A stretch of DNA of 44,235 nucleotides from Desulfosporosinus sp. (lineage in GTDB: Bacteria > Campylobacterota > Campylobacteria > Campylobacterales > Arcobacteraceae), in the NCBI GenBank assembly GCA_020719775.1, contig DYPS01000010.1, positions 1 to 44,235 of the forward strand, given 5' to 3'. Both the position numbers and the translations under genes were made by a program. This document shows, in pieces, positions 27,005 to 43,568 of the stretch (positions are counted from its first letter, which is position 1; each line of letters begins with the position of its first letter). Under the pieces are notes generated by a model. The model ran no database searches. It had not been told where the DNA came from and worked only from the letters and a program-made list of their open reading frames with translations.

Positions 27005-27036
27005 TAAAGCATAGTAGATATTTCTATTGTGCTTTA
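27005..27036 (+). other. Hairpin between rpmG and tRNA-Trp
   Basis: A 14-base arm (27005-27018) pairs with 27023-27036 through a four-base loop, with two G-U pairs and no mismatch. It ends two bases before the mature 5' end of tRNA-Trp and lacks a U-tract. A role as a processing site for freeing the tRNA is plausible. Confidence 0.55.
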
Positions 27037-27038
27037 GA

Positions 27039-27115
27039 AGGCTAATAGCTCCAATGGTTAGAGCACCGGATTCCAAATCCGGGTGTTGTGGGTTCGAGTC
27101 CCTCTTGGCCTGCCA
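27039..27115 (+). tRNA. tRNA-Trp (anticodon CCA)
   Basis: Acceptor AGGCTAA pairs with TTGGCCT with one wobble. Stem CCGGA/TCCGG encloses TTCCAAA, giving CCA, and the 3' CCA is encoded. It lies between rpmG and secE, a placement shared by many bacteria. Confidence 0.95.
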
Positions 27116-27201
27116 CTATAGATTTTCACTACATGTGATAAATTAAAAGTAAAACGGGAATATTTTTTATTTTTATTTTTTCACTATAAAAGGGTTGTAA
27201 T

Positions 27202-27384
27202 TTGAATAAATTAAAAAATCATTATAAACAAGCAAATGATGAGCTAAACAAAGTTATTTTTCCAATAAAAGAGCAAGTAAAAAGTGCTTATTTATCAGTA
27301 TTTGTTGTGGTAACTGTAATATCACTATTTTTAGCGCTTATTGATACAGTAATGTCTTTAAGTCTACAATCTATAATGAACTAA
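27202..27384 (+). CDS. secE: Preprotein translocase subunit SecE
   Basis: SecE (60 residues) stabilises SecY. It has an amphipathic N-terminal half (ELNKVIFPIKEQVKSAYLSV) and a single C-terminal membrane helix, about residues 30-52, the minimal SecE form. Translation starts at TTG with AGGG upstream. The 86-base gap before it contains TATAAA, a possible internal promoter. Confidence 0.9.
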   Translation: MNKLKNHYKQANDELNKVIFPIKEQVKSAYLSVFVVVTVISLFLALIDTVMSLSLQSIMN

Positions 27385-27393
27385 GGAAACGAA

Positions 27394-27921
27394 GTGGCAC
27401 ATAATTGGTATGCGATACAAACACATTCTGGTAGTGAATTAACTATTAAAAGGGCGCTAGAAAAATTAAGTAATGAGCTAAATGATGGAAGAATTGAACA
27501 AGTTCTTGTTCCAACAGAGGATTTAATTGAAATTAAAAAAGGTTCCAAGGTAATTATTGAAAAACCTCTTTATTCTGCATATGTTTTTGCTAGAATTGAT
27601 CTTGATACAGCGCTTTGGCATGCAATTCAATCAATGCCAAAAGTTGGAAGATTTATTGGTGAAGCTAAAAAGCCATCACCATTAAGCGAAAAAGATATAA
27701 ATCAAATCTTAGATAAAGTGAATCATAGAGCAGCTGCAAAACCAAAAATTTCATTTGAGAAAGGTGAAATGGTTCGGATTAAAGATGGCTCATTTTCTAA
27801 TTTTAATGGAAATGTAGAATCTTTTGATATGTCATCTGGGTTATTAACTCTAAATGTCTTAATATTTGGAAGAAATACACCGGTTGAAATATCTTATACT
27901 CATGTTGAAAGAGTAGCATAA
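27394..27921 (+). CDS. nusG: Transcription antitermination factor NusG
   Basis: NusG (175 residues) binds RNA polymerase and links it to Rho or ribosomes. The NGN domain starts HNWYAIQTHSGSE and contains the VPTEDLIEIKKG segment; the C-terminal KOW domain is GEMVRIKDGSFSNFNGNVES. AAGGAAACGAA precedes the start at 27394. It is followed by a strong inverted repeat before rplK. Confidence 0.96.
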   Translation: MAHNWYAIQTHSGSELTIKRALEKLSNELNDGRIEQVLVPTEDLIEIKKGSKVIIEKPLYSAYVFARIDLDTALWHAIQSMPKVGRFIGEAKKPSPLSEKDINQILDKVNHRAAAKPKISFEKGEMVRIKDGSFSNFNGNVESFDMSSGLLTLNVLIFGRNTPVEISYTHVERVA

Positions 27922-27932
27922 AAGGGAAGATT

Positions 27933-27992
27933 AATAGGTATTAGGCAATAGATACTAGCTTCTAATTTTAGTAGTATTGCCTAATACCTATT
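27933..27992 (+). repeat. Perfect 18-bp inverted repeat between nusG and rplK
   Basis: AATAGGTATTAGGCAATA (27933-27950) is the exact reverse complement of 27975-27992. Within the 24-base loop TACTA (27953-27957) pairs with TAGTA (27969-27973). The result is a stable hairpin of about 23 pairs with an internal bulge. No U-tract follows on either strand. It may control rplK-rplA expression, be an RNase III site, or be a small mobile repeat. Confidence 0.65.
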
Positions 27993-28014
27993 TCAAAACA
28001 AAAAAGGAATTAAA

Positions 28015-28440
28015 ATGGCAAAAAAAATACAAGGACTTATCAAGCTTCAAATACCAGCTGGAGCAGCTAATCCATCACCACCAGTAGGGCCTGCGCTTGG
28101 TCAAAGAGGTGTTAATATTATGGAATTTTGTAAAGCTTTCAACGAAAGAACAAAAGCGAATGCAGGATTTAAAATACCAGTTATTATAACTGTTTATACT
28201 GATAAAAGTTTTACATTTGTAACAAAACAACCTCCAATGAGTGAACTTATTATGAAGGCTGCTGGAATTAAAAAAGGTAGTAATAATGCACTTAAAAATA
28301 AAGTTGCTAAGCTATCAAAAGAGAAAGTATTAGAGATAGTAAAACAAAAAATTGCTGACTTAAATACAAAAGATGTTGATCAAGCAGTGAAAATTGTTGA
28401 AGGTCAATGTAGAAGTATTGGTGTTGACGTAGAAAAATAA
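28015..28440 (+). CDS. rplK: 50S ribosomal protein L11
   Basis: L11 (141 residues) forms the base of the GTPase-associated stalk and is needed for stringent-response sensing in other bacteria. [30 protein letters not shown] near the N-terminus is diagnostic. AAAAAGG precedes the ATG. It lies just behind the nusG/rplK inverted repeat and before rplA. Confidence 0.97.
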   Translation: MAKKIQGLIKLQIPAGAANPSPPVGPALGQRGVNIMEFCKAFNERTKANAGFKIPVIITVYTDKSFTFVTKQPPMSELIMKAAGIKKGSNNALKNKVAKLSKEKVLEIVKQKIADLNTKDVDQAVKIVEGQCRSIGVDVEK

Positions 28441-28457
28441 TTTTACATTATTTGAGG

Positions 28458-28493
28458 TGCCGTAAAGACCACAAGGCTTTAAATGTGGTAGCA
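28458..28493 (+). promoter_or_regulatory. Candidate L1 operator hairpin between rplK and rplA
   Basis: ACCACA (28468-28473) pairs with TGTGGT (28484-28489). Below it TGC (28458-28460) pairs with GCA (28491-28493), with an asymmetric internal loop (CGTAAAG opposite A). Two short helices around an asymmetric loop are the general layout of L1 binding sites in mRNA, and the place fits L1 autocontrol. Sequence identity with known L1 sites was not tested. Confidence 0.35.
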
Positions 28494-28519
28494 AAATTAA
28501 AATATGCGAAGGAAAAAAA

Positions 28520-29215
28520 ATGAGTAAAAGATTAAAGGCTCTACTTACTAAAGTAGACACAACAAAAGTTTATAGTTTAACAGATGCAGTTACAAATGTT
28601 AAAGAATTAGTTTCTGCTAAATTTGACGAAACTGTAGAGTTAGCTTTAAATTTAAATGTAGATCCAAGACATGCTGATCAAATGATTAGAGGTTCGGTTG
28701 TTCTTCCTGCAGGTACTGGTAAAATAGTAAGAGTTGCAGTTTTTGCAAAAGGGCTTAAAATGGATGAAGCTAAAGCAGCAGGTGCTGATTTAGTTGGAAA
28801 TGATGATTTAGTTGAGCAAATTCAAGCTGGAATTATTAATTTTGATGTTCTTATTGCAACTCCAGATACAATGGGTCTTGTTGGTAAAATTGGTAGAATC
28901 CTTGGGCCAAAAGGTTTAATGCCAAATCCAAAAGTTGGAACAGTAACTATGGATGTAACAAAAGCTGTTAATGATGCTAAAGGTGGTCAAATAACTTATA
29001 GAGTTGATAAAAAAGGTATTATCCATGCTGGAATTGGAAAAGTATCTTTTTCTGCTGAAGATTTAAGAGCAAATGCAAGAACTTTAATGGCAGCTGTAAA
29101 TAGACAAAAACCTGCAACTGCAAAAGGTAAATATGTTATAACTGCTACAATATCTTTAACAATGTCTCCAGGGATTAAAATTGATCCAATGGAAATGATT
29201 GATATTAGAAACTAA
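28520..29215 (+). CDS. rplA: 50S ribosomal protein L1
   Basis: L1 (231 residues) forms the mobile stalk that releases E-site tRNA and represses its own operon in several bacteria. The [15 protein letters not shown] start region, [17 protein letters not shown] and the C-terminal [11 protein letters not shown] are typical. GAAGGAAAAAAA precedes the ATG; a 79-base spacer separates it from rplK. Confidence 0.97.
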   Translation: MSKRLKALLTKVDTTKVYSLTDAVTNVKELVSAKFDETVELALNLNVDPRHADQMIRGSVVLPAGTGKIVRVAVFAKGLKMDEAKAAGADLVGNDDLVEQIQAGIINFDVLIATPDTMGLVGKIGRILGPKGLMPNPKVGTVTMDVTKAVNDAKGGQITYRVDKKGIIHAGIGKVSFSAEDLRANARTLMAAVNRQKPATAKGKYVITATISLTMSPGIKIDPMEMIDIRN

Positions 29216-29225
29216 AATAGCTGAA

Positions 29226-29301
29226 TAAAATAGGCTTTATCTTAAGACTAAAGACAGTGGGTTGAATGATAATATTCAATAAATCCTACCGAAGTTTTTT
29301 T
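29226..29301 (+). promoter_or_regulatory. L10 (rplJ) leader RNA
   Basis: The leader before rplJ has the conserved AAGACAGTGGG (29251-29261) and CCTACCGAAG (29285-29294) elements of the ribosomal L10 leader family, which bind the L10-L12 complex in other bacteria. Between them TTGAAT pairs with ATTCAA, and GTGGG pairs with CCTAC with one G-U. A run of seven T residues follows at once and can pair with the A-rich 5' part, so attenuation as well as translational control is conceivable. Confidence 0.7.
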
Positions 29302-29321
29302 GTTTTGAAAGGAGGAAAAAT

Positions 29322-29810
29322 ATGACTAGAGAAGAAAAAAATGTAATTGTTAATACTCTTGCTGAAGAATTTAAAGTTGCTGGTTCTATTGTTGTTGTAA
29401 ACTATAAAGGTTCTACGCATAGAAAATTAGAAGCATTAAGAGCTATCGCAAAAGAAGCTGATGTAAAAGTTCAAGTTGCTAAAAATACTTTTGTAAATGT
29501 AGCATTAAAAAATGTAGATTTACCGCAAATGGATTTGAAAAGCGAGAGTATGTTTATTTGGGCTAATGATCAAATTAGTGCATGTAAAATTGCAGAAAAA
29601 TTTGCATCAGAAAATAAAGACACTTTTGTAATTAAAGGTGGTATTATTGATGGTCAAATTGCTGATACTGCTAAAGTTATGGCATTTGCTAAGTTACCAG
29701 GAAGAGAAGAACTACTTGGAATGCTTGCGTCTGTTTGGATGGGACCTATTAGAAACTTTACTATTGGTCTTGATGCGCTTAGAAGACAAAAAGAAGAAAC
29801 CGCTGCTTAA
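29322..29810 (+). CDS. rplJ: 50S ribosomal protein L10
   Basis: L10 (162 residues) anchors L7/L12 dimers to the ribosome through a C-terminal helix. VVVNYKGSTHRKLEALRAIAKEADVKVQVAKNT is the family core. A near-perfect ribosome site, AAAGGAGG, precedes the ATG and would lie next to the leader RNA fold, as expected for autoregulation. Confidence 0.96.
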   Translation: MTREEKNVIVNTLAEEFKVAGSIVVVNYKGSTHRKLEALRAIAKEADVKVQVAKNTFVNVALKNVDLPQMDLKSESMFIWANDQISACKIAEKFASENKDTFVIKGGIIDGQIADTAKVMAFAKLPGREELLGMLASVWMGPIRNFTIGLDALRRQKEETAA

Positions 29811-29872
29811 TTAATAAGTGACGGTATGTGTTTAAAACAACAATATAAAAATTAAATAAAAAAGGATTTGAA

Positions 29873-30244
29873 ATGGCAATTTCTAAAGAAGATGTATTAG
29901 AATTTATTTCTGGTTTAAGTGTATTAGAACTTTCAGAATTAGTAAAAGAGTTTGAAGAAAAATTTGGTGTATCTGCACAACCAGTAGCGGTTGCTGGTGG
30001 AGCTGTTGCTGCTGCTGAAGCTGTTGAAGAACAAACAGAATTTACAGTTGTATTAGTTGATGCTGGTGATAAAAAAATAAATGTTATTAAAGAAATTAGA
30101 GCGTTAACTGGTCTTGGACTAAAAGAAGCTAAAACTATGTCTGAAGAAGCAAATTCTATTGTTAAAGAATGTGTTCCTAAAGATGTAGCTGAAGCAGCTA
30201 AAGCACAATTAGAATCTGCTGGTGCAAAAGTAGTAATTAAATAA
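29873..30244 (+). CDS. rplL: 50S ribosomal protein L7/L12
   Basis: L7/L12 (123 residues) forms the flexible stalk that recruits GTPase factors. The N-terminal dimerisation helix ([17 protein letters not shown]), an alanine-rich hinge ([15 protein letters not shown]) and the C-terminal domain with [16 protein letters not shown] are clear. It is followed by two hairpins before rpoB. Confidence 0.97.
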   Translation: MAISKEDVLEFISGLSVLELSELVKEFEEKFGVSAQPVAVAGGAVAAAEAVEEQTEFTVVLVDAGDKKINVIKEIRALTGLGLKEAKTMSEEANSIVKECVPKDVAEAAKAQLESAGAKVVIK

Positions 30245-30264
30245 TTCTATTTACTAAAAATCTA

Positions 30265-30296
30265 ACTAATGCTTCGCTTTTTAGCGAAGCATTAGT
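30265..30296 (+). other. Perfect 14-bp hairpin after rplL
   Basis: ACTAATGCTTCGCT (30265-30278) pairs perfectly with AGCGAAGCATTAGT (30283-30296) around TTTT. It is GC-richer than its surroundings and lacks a U-tract, which fits a processing or mRNA-stabilising structure upstream of the attenuator. Confidence 0.6.
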
Positions 30297-30315
30297 GGTT
30301 TAAGAAGAAGTGTTA

Positions 30316-30360
30316 GCATTCTAAGGTATATGTTTTTCATGTATCTTAGAGTGCTTTTTT
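30316..30360 (+). terminator. U-tailed attenuator between rplL and rpoB
   Basis: GCATTCTAAGGTATATG (30316-30332) pairs with 30338-30354 over 17 positions, three of them G-U, with a T5 loop and six T residues directly after. This is a canonical intrinsic terminator, but it lies inside the operon, where partial termination would set the ratio of ribosomal protein to RNA polymerase transcripts. AAAAAAGC at 30370-30377 can pair with GCTTTTTT at 30353-30360, a possible competing structure. Confidence 0.75.
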
Positions 30361-30371
30361 AAGCTTTATAA

Positions 30372-39095
<8,724 letters not shown>

Positions 39096-39096
<1 letters not shown>

Positions 39097-39125
39097 AAAA
39101 ATAGAGCTTTGGCTCTATTTTTTTA
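39096..39125. terminator. Bidirectional terminator shared by rpoC and the HD gene
   Basis: AAAAAATAGAGC (39096-39107) pairs with GCTCTATTTTTT (39112-39123) around TTTG. It has T-runs on both strands and overlaps the stop codons of rpoC and of the converging HD-domain gene, so it ends both transcripts. Confidence 0.85.
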
Positions 39126-40760
39126 AAAACACTCACTTAAAATCTTCCTAATATCCTCAATCATCTCTTTTTCTAAAATAGTTTTATTTGAATATAAATA
39201 AAAAGGTACAGTATTTAAAATAGATTTTTTAAGTCGTTTTCTAATTGTAGATATTAAATCAACTTTGATAGGATTTTTGCCATCAAAAAGTAAAAAGTTC
39301 GCTTCAATTCCTATGCTTAAAGAGACAACTTGAAAAGTAAAAAACCTATCTTCTTTTTCATATTTGACACAAAAATTTTCTAATTTATGCTGTAATTTCT
39401 TATGGGTATGATCTGAAACATAGCCAAAACTTTCTCTAAATTTATATCTCTCAATTTCACTAAAGTCCAAAATATTATAGAGTTCGTTAAGGTTTCTCCA
39501 AGTTGCTTGATAAAATCTTTTTCCAAATAAAACTTCTTCAAATGATTTTAAATATTTTATATCATTTAAATTTTTAGAAGATTTATTTTTTATTTTGAAA
39601 TATTCTTTTTTAAAAAGGGTAATAAGCCAATTTTCATCAAGTTGTGTAATTATATCAAGTCTTTTTTCTGAATCTTGTTCATCTAAAAATTTCCATAACA
39701 TTGAAATTGAATCTGTAACCTCGGAAATTTTATTTTCATCGAAATATTTTTTTGCAAGGTATAAGATAACATTTTCTAAGTGTGTATCGGTTGCTGTTAT
39801 TTTATGATTAAAAATAATTTTTTTGTAAAGATTAAATCTCATCTCTAACATATGCTCAATATCTATAATTTCACTATCTAAAAAAGAGAGAATAAAGTTA
39901 TTATTGTATTCAATTATAACCGATTGTTTGGCTATTCTTATAAAATCAACTGGACCACCAATATAACCACTAGCAAGCATATCACGATTAATATAATCCA
40001 ACCTATCAGCATCAATTGTTCCATCAATAAATGAGTGCAATACTTTATAATTAAAATATTGATCTTTTTTTTCATTTAGGATATTTTGAATAATTAAATA
40101 TAAGAGTTGTAAATAAGGATCATTCTGACAATTAAGTTCATAGGTAAAAAGAAGCTTGATTAGTTTATAACCTATTGCTTCATGTAAAACTTTTGATTCA
40201 TTTTTTGTACTCTTTTCATAAAAATTTAAAAATATTTGTTCTTCATTAGTTAGTATTTTTTTCCTTTTTAGCATGATGTAAATATTTTCCATTGCATATT
40301 CTACTTGATGTGAAAATGGAAAATGTCCTAAATCATGGAGTAGTCCCGCTAATCTTATTGCTTGAAGAATGATAAGATATACAGATTTACTTGAATTAGA
40401 TTTTAGTGGAATCATAAATTCAAAGAGTGCTTGATCTTCGTAAATATCAGTGTTTTTAAGTGTAATATCAATTTTATTTTTACTTATTATCTCTTCAATT
40501 GAGGATTTTAAACTCTTCAAGAAGTGATTCTTTGTTTCTTCTGTTGCGTTTAACATACTATTTTTAACCATATGTGCTGCTATATGCATAGTTCCTAAAC
40601 TATGGATATAGCGTTTTGTATTTATAGATGGATAAGCAAAATATGCTAAAGCATTTTGTGTGATAAAAAGAAGACGATTAACAATTTTTGTTTGTAAAAT
40701 TCTATCTTCAATCTCACTACATTCAATATGTTTATATATGGTATCATTAATAAATTTCAT
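39123..40760 (-). CDS. HD-domain phosphohydrolase (COG1078, dNTPase/SAMHD1-like)
   Basis: The 545-residue protein has the SAMHD1/dGTPase-type HD arrangement: RYIHSLGTMHI with His53, LLHDLGHFPFSH with His142-Asp143, and DADRLDYINRD with Asp252. Relatives hydrolyse dNTPs or other nucleotides, but this group is mostly uncharacterised. The C-terminal half (after about 300) is less conserved. Its ATG directly follows the stop of the PIN-PhoH gene, with no gap, so the two are co-transcribed and probably translationally coupled. Confidence 0.8.
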   Translation of the reverse strand: MKFINDTIYKHIECSEIEDRILQTKIVNRLLFITQNALAYFAYPSINTKRYIHSLGTMHIAAHMVKNSMLNATEETKNHFLKSLKSSIEEIISKNKIDITLKNTDIYEDQALFEFMIPLKSNSSKSVYLIILQAIRLAGLLHDLGHFPFSHQVEYAMENIYIMLKRKKILTNEEQIFLNFYEKSTKNESKVLHEAIGYKLIKLLFTYELNCQNDPYLQLLYLIIQNILNEKKDQYFNYKVLHSFIDGTIDADRLDYINRDMLASGYIGGPVDFIRIAKQSVIIEYNNNFILSFLDSEIIDIEHMLEMRFNLYKKIIFNHKITATDTHLENVILYLAKKYFDENKISEVTDSISMLWKFLDEQDSEKRLDIITQLDENWLITLFKKEYFKIKNKSSKNLNDIKYLKSFEEVLFGKRFYQATWRNLNELYNILDFSEIERYKFRESFGYVSDHTHKKLQHKLENFCVKYEKEDRFFTFQVVSLSIGIEANFLLFDGKNPIKVDLISTIRKRLKKSILNTVPFYLYSNKTILEKEMIEDIRKILSECF

Positions 40761-42143
40761 TTATCTTCGTTTATTTTCAAAGATTCGTTCAGTGAATTCA
40801 GCAAATCTTCCTCTCACAGCTTTTGTAAGTTCAATCGCAAACATTTTAAGCTCAGGATGTTCAAATCTTGTTTGTTTTAAAAGTGTTGTTAATCCGTTAT
40901 TAAATCTGTTAAGGTAAAGATTATCGATTTGTCTATTGGAACCGATAACGATAGCCATACAACTCTCATCAAGTCTTGAAAGGATGAGTTGGGTTGTATT
41001 TTCACTACTATTTTGCCACTCATCAAGGATAACAATAGCACCACTTAGTGTTCGCCCCCTTGCTTCTCCTGGCCATAATGTTTCAATATTGTATTTTTCC
41101 ATCAACTCTGCTGTTTTCGCTTTTATCGATTCTTGTTGATCAATATTTTGAGAATTTTTGAGTTTTTTCTTTGCGATAAATTCCAAAGTATCATAAAGGG
41201 CCATATTATAAATTCTAAATTTTTCATCATTTCCAGATAAAAATCCAACCTCCGCACCTTTATCAAGTGACTCAATAGAGTTTCTTACATAGACTATTTT
41301 TTCATAAGAACCTTTTTCAATCAATCGCATAGCAGCAGCGACGCTTAGAAGTGTTTTTCCACTACCAGCTTTCGCATCTATAACTAATAAGTTGTACATA
41401 TTGGATAGCATTGCACTTAAGAGAAATTTTTGTTTGAGATTTGCAGGGCGAAGAGCTAAAGGATTAAAGATAGCATCATCTATAATCTCTATTTTTTGAT
41501 TAACGATGATTCCATAAGTAGAATTTCCATCATCACTAACAAACTCATAAGAGAAATTTTCATTTTGGTAATGTGGGTCATAATCATGAATTGATTTTCC
41601 ATCTAAGCCATTGAAATAGATGGAGTTTAAAGCGATGGTTTTTATAAATTCAAATTCAGGGATATCAGATCTATCTTCTTTGAGTGTTTCTGTTTTGATA
41701 TTTTTAAAGAGAGCAAAAGTTCTTGCATAGATATCAATAGAGATAAAGGTAACATCCATTTTCTCATAGTATTCTACAGCAACACTTGCAACTTCAATGA
41801 TTCGTTTATCATTACTTTCTGCGATGTTATGAGCCAACATCTCACTTTCATATCGCTCTTTTGAGATGATATGAATCCTAATATTTTCATAAGAGAGTTT
41901 GACTATTTTAAACTCTTTTTTAATGATAATATCATCCACGGCTGCTTTTGCTAAAAGCCTTGCAAATTGTCTTGATTGGTATCCTAGTTCATCGTGTAAT
42001 TTTTTTTTATCTTCAAGTTCAACTAAAACAGTTTCTGGAATAACTACAATATTAGAACCATTATCAGAAAGATTAAAAACATTTTGAATATTTTGTAATA
42101 CGATATTTGTATCAATAACATAAACTTTTTCTTTTGTATGCAT
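40761..42143 (-). CDS. PIN-PhoH fusion protein (RNase plus ATPase)
   Basis: Residues 1-145 form a PIN-like RNase domain: Asp11 in VIDTN, acidic residues in VLVELEDKK, Asp112 in ESNDKRIIEVA and Asp137 in FISID fit the catalytic pocket. Residues from about 225 form a PhoH-type ATPase with Walker A AKAGSGKT (257-264) and Walker B GAIVILDEWQN. Related PIN-PhoH proteins act as RNA helicase/nucleases, so RNA turnover is likely. AAAGGAAAATA precedes the ATG. It is divergent from the U32 gene and runs into the HD gene. Confidence 0.9.
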   Translation of the reverse strand: MHTKEKVYVIDTNIVLQNIQNVFNLSDNGSNIVVIPETVLVELEDKKKLHDELGYQSRQFARLLAKAAVDDIIIKKEFKIVKLSYENIRIHIISKERYESEMLAHNIAESNDKRIIEVASVAVEYYEKMDVTFISIDIYARTFALFKNIKTETLKEDRSDIPEFEFIKTIALNSIYFNGLDGKSIHDYDPHYQNENFSYEFVSDDGNSTYGIIVNQKIEIIDDAIFNPLALRPANLKQKFLLSAMLSNMYNLLVIDAKAGSGKTLLSVAAAMRLIEKGSYEKIVYVRNSIESLDKGAEVGFLSGNDEKFRIYNMALYDTLEFIAKKKLKNSQNIDQQESIKAKTAELMEKYNIETLWPGEARGRTLSGAIVILDEWQNSSENTTQLILSRLDESCMAIVIGSNRQIDNLYLNRFNNGLTTLLKQTRFEHPELKMFAIELTKAVRGRFAEFTERIFENKRR

Positions 42144-42231
42144 TATTTTCCTTTGTATATTTTAAATAGTTTAGAATATGATAATCTCTTTTTGATTACA
42201 GCATAAAGTAGTTAATTTAGTCTAGCTTAGG

Positions 42232-42237
42232 TATAAT
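42232..42237 (+). promoter_or_regulatory. Putative -10 box of the U32 family gene
   Basis: A perfect TATAAT lies 43 bases before the ATG at 42280. No -35 hexamer is visible at the right distance. The 136-base divergent gap must also hold the promoter of the PIN-PhoH gene, which I cannot place. Confidence 0.5.
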
Positions 42238-42279
42238 GAAGCAATCAATCAAAACAAAAAAATATTATAAAAGAGTCAT

Positions 42280-43560
42280 ATGAAAAAAGTAGAATTATTA
42301 TCTCCAGCTGGAAATTTAGAAAAATTAAAAATAGCTTTTGCTTATGGAGCAGATGCAGTGTATGGTGGAGTGAGCCATTTTAGTCTTAGAATTCGAAGTG
42401 GAAAAGAGTTTACCGTAGAAACATTTAAAGATGGGATTGACTATGCCCATAGCTTAGGAAAAAAAGTTTATGTAACTATCAATGGGTTCCCTTTTAACTC
42501 ACAGATTGAACTTCTTAAAAATCATATCAAAACGATGGCTGAATTGAATCCAGATGCCCTTATTGTAGCAACTCCAGGTGTTGTTGGACTTTGTAGAGAG
42601 ATAGCTCCACATATCCCTATCCATCTTTCAACTCAAGCAAATGTTATGAACTATCTTGATGCAAAAGTCTATTATGATATGGGAGTTCGTCGAATTATTG
42701 CAGCAAGGGAGATAAGTCTTAGAGATGTGGAAGAGATTAAAAAAAGATTGCCAGATCTTGAGATAGAGATATTTGTACATGGAAGTATGTGCTTTGCTTA
42801 TAGTGGAAGATGTCTTGTGAGTGCGGTGCAAATGGGAAGAGTTCCAAATAGGGGAAGTTGTGCGAATGATTGTCGGTTTGAATACACTTTGTATGCTGGA
42901 AATGAAAATCACGGGACACTTTTTAGACTTGAAGAACAACCAGAAATTGGTACATATATCTTCAATGCAAAAGATATGAATTTAGCAAGTCATGTAGATG
43001 AGATTTTAGCAAGTGGGGCTGTTGATAGTATTAAAATAGAAGGGCGAACAAAATCACCTTATTATGCAGCTATTACGGCTTACACTTATAGAATGGCTAT
43101 TGATGATTTTTATGCTGGAAAATTTGAGGCACAAAAATACCAAAATGAACTTAAAACGACTAAAAATCGTGGGTTTACAGATGCTTATTTGGTGCATAAA
43201 CCATTTGAAAAACAAGGAACTGAAAATCATGATTATACGATGAGCAAAGGTGCTTTTGAGGTGAGTGGACTTGTAATGGCTGATGGGGAACATTTCCTTT
43301 GTAAATACAAAACTTACTTAAATGAAGAGGTTGAGATATTTCATCCACTAAACACAACTATTGATGAAGTAGATAATGAGATAGGAACTATTTATAAAAA
43401 AGAAGATGGAAAATATTACATTAAATTTAAAAAGATAATTACTGAATCTGGAAAAGAACTTGAATCGGTACACAGTGGAAATGTTAACCCAATTAAACTT
43501 CCTACGAAGCTACCATATTTAACTATTTTTAGAATTGAGACAGAAGATTTTGTAGATTAG
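42280..43560 (+). CDS. Peptidase U32 family protein, TrhP (YegQ)-like tRNA hydroxylation protein
   Basis: The 426-residue protein carries the U32 signature EIFVHGSMC (163-171) and four conserved cysteines, Cys171, Cys178, Cys194 and Cys198, which suggest metal or cluster binding. N-terminal VELLSPAGNLEKLKIAFAYGADAVYGG is the start of the TIM-like barrel. In E. coli the U32 member TrhP makes 5-hydroxyuridine at tRNA position 34; other members are called collagenases. The length and single-barrel layout favour TrhP. It stands alone, eight bases before the restriction gene. Confidence 0.8.
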   Translation: MKKVELLSPAGNLEKLKIAFAYGADAVYGGVSHFSLRIRSGKEFTVETFKDGIDYAHSLGKKVYVTINGFPFNSQIELLKNHIKTMAELNPDALIVATPGVVGLCREIAPHIPIHLSTQANVMNYLDAKVYYDMGVRRIIAAREISLRDVEEIKKRLPDLEIEIFVHGSMCFAYSGRCLVSAVQMGRVPNRGSCANDCRFEYTLYAGNENHGTLFRLEEQPEIGTYIFNAKDMNLASHVDEILASGAVDSIKIEGRTKSPYYAAITAYTYRMAIDDFYAGKFEAQKYQNELKTTKNRGFTDAYLVHKPFEKQGTENHDYTMSKGAFEVSGLVMADGEHFLCKYKTYLNEEVEIFHPLNTTIDEVDNEIGTIYKKEDGKYYIKFKKIITESGKELESVHSGNVNPIKLPTKLPYLTIFRIETEDFVD

Positions 43561-43568
43561 AGATTGAA

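Noticed and set aside
27933-27992. The nusG-rplK inverted repeat as an intrinsic terminator
   Set aside because: No U-tract follows on either strand and rplK must be transcribed through it, so it is listed as a repeat or regulatory hairpin instead.
40660-40917. Plus-strand frame across the HD/PIN-PhoH junction
   Set aside because: It is antisense to the well-supported ends of both genes and carries no motif or ribosome site.
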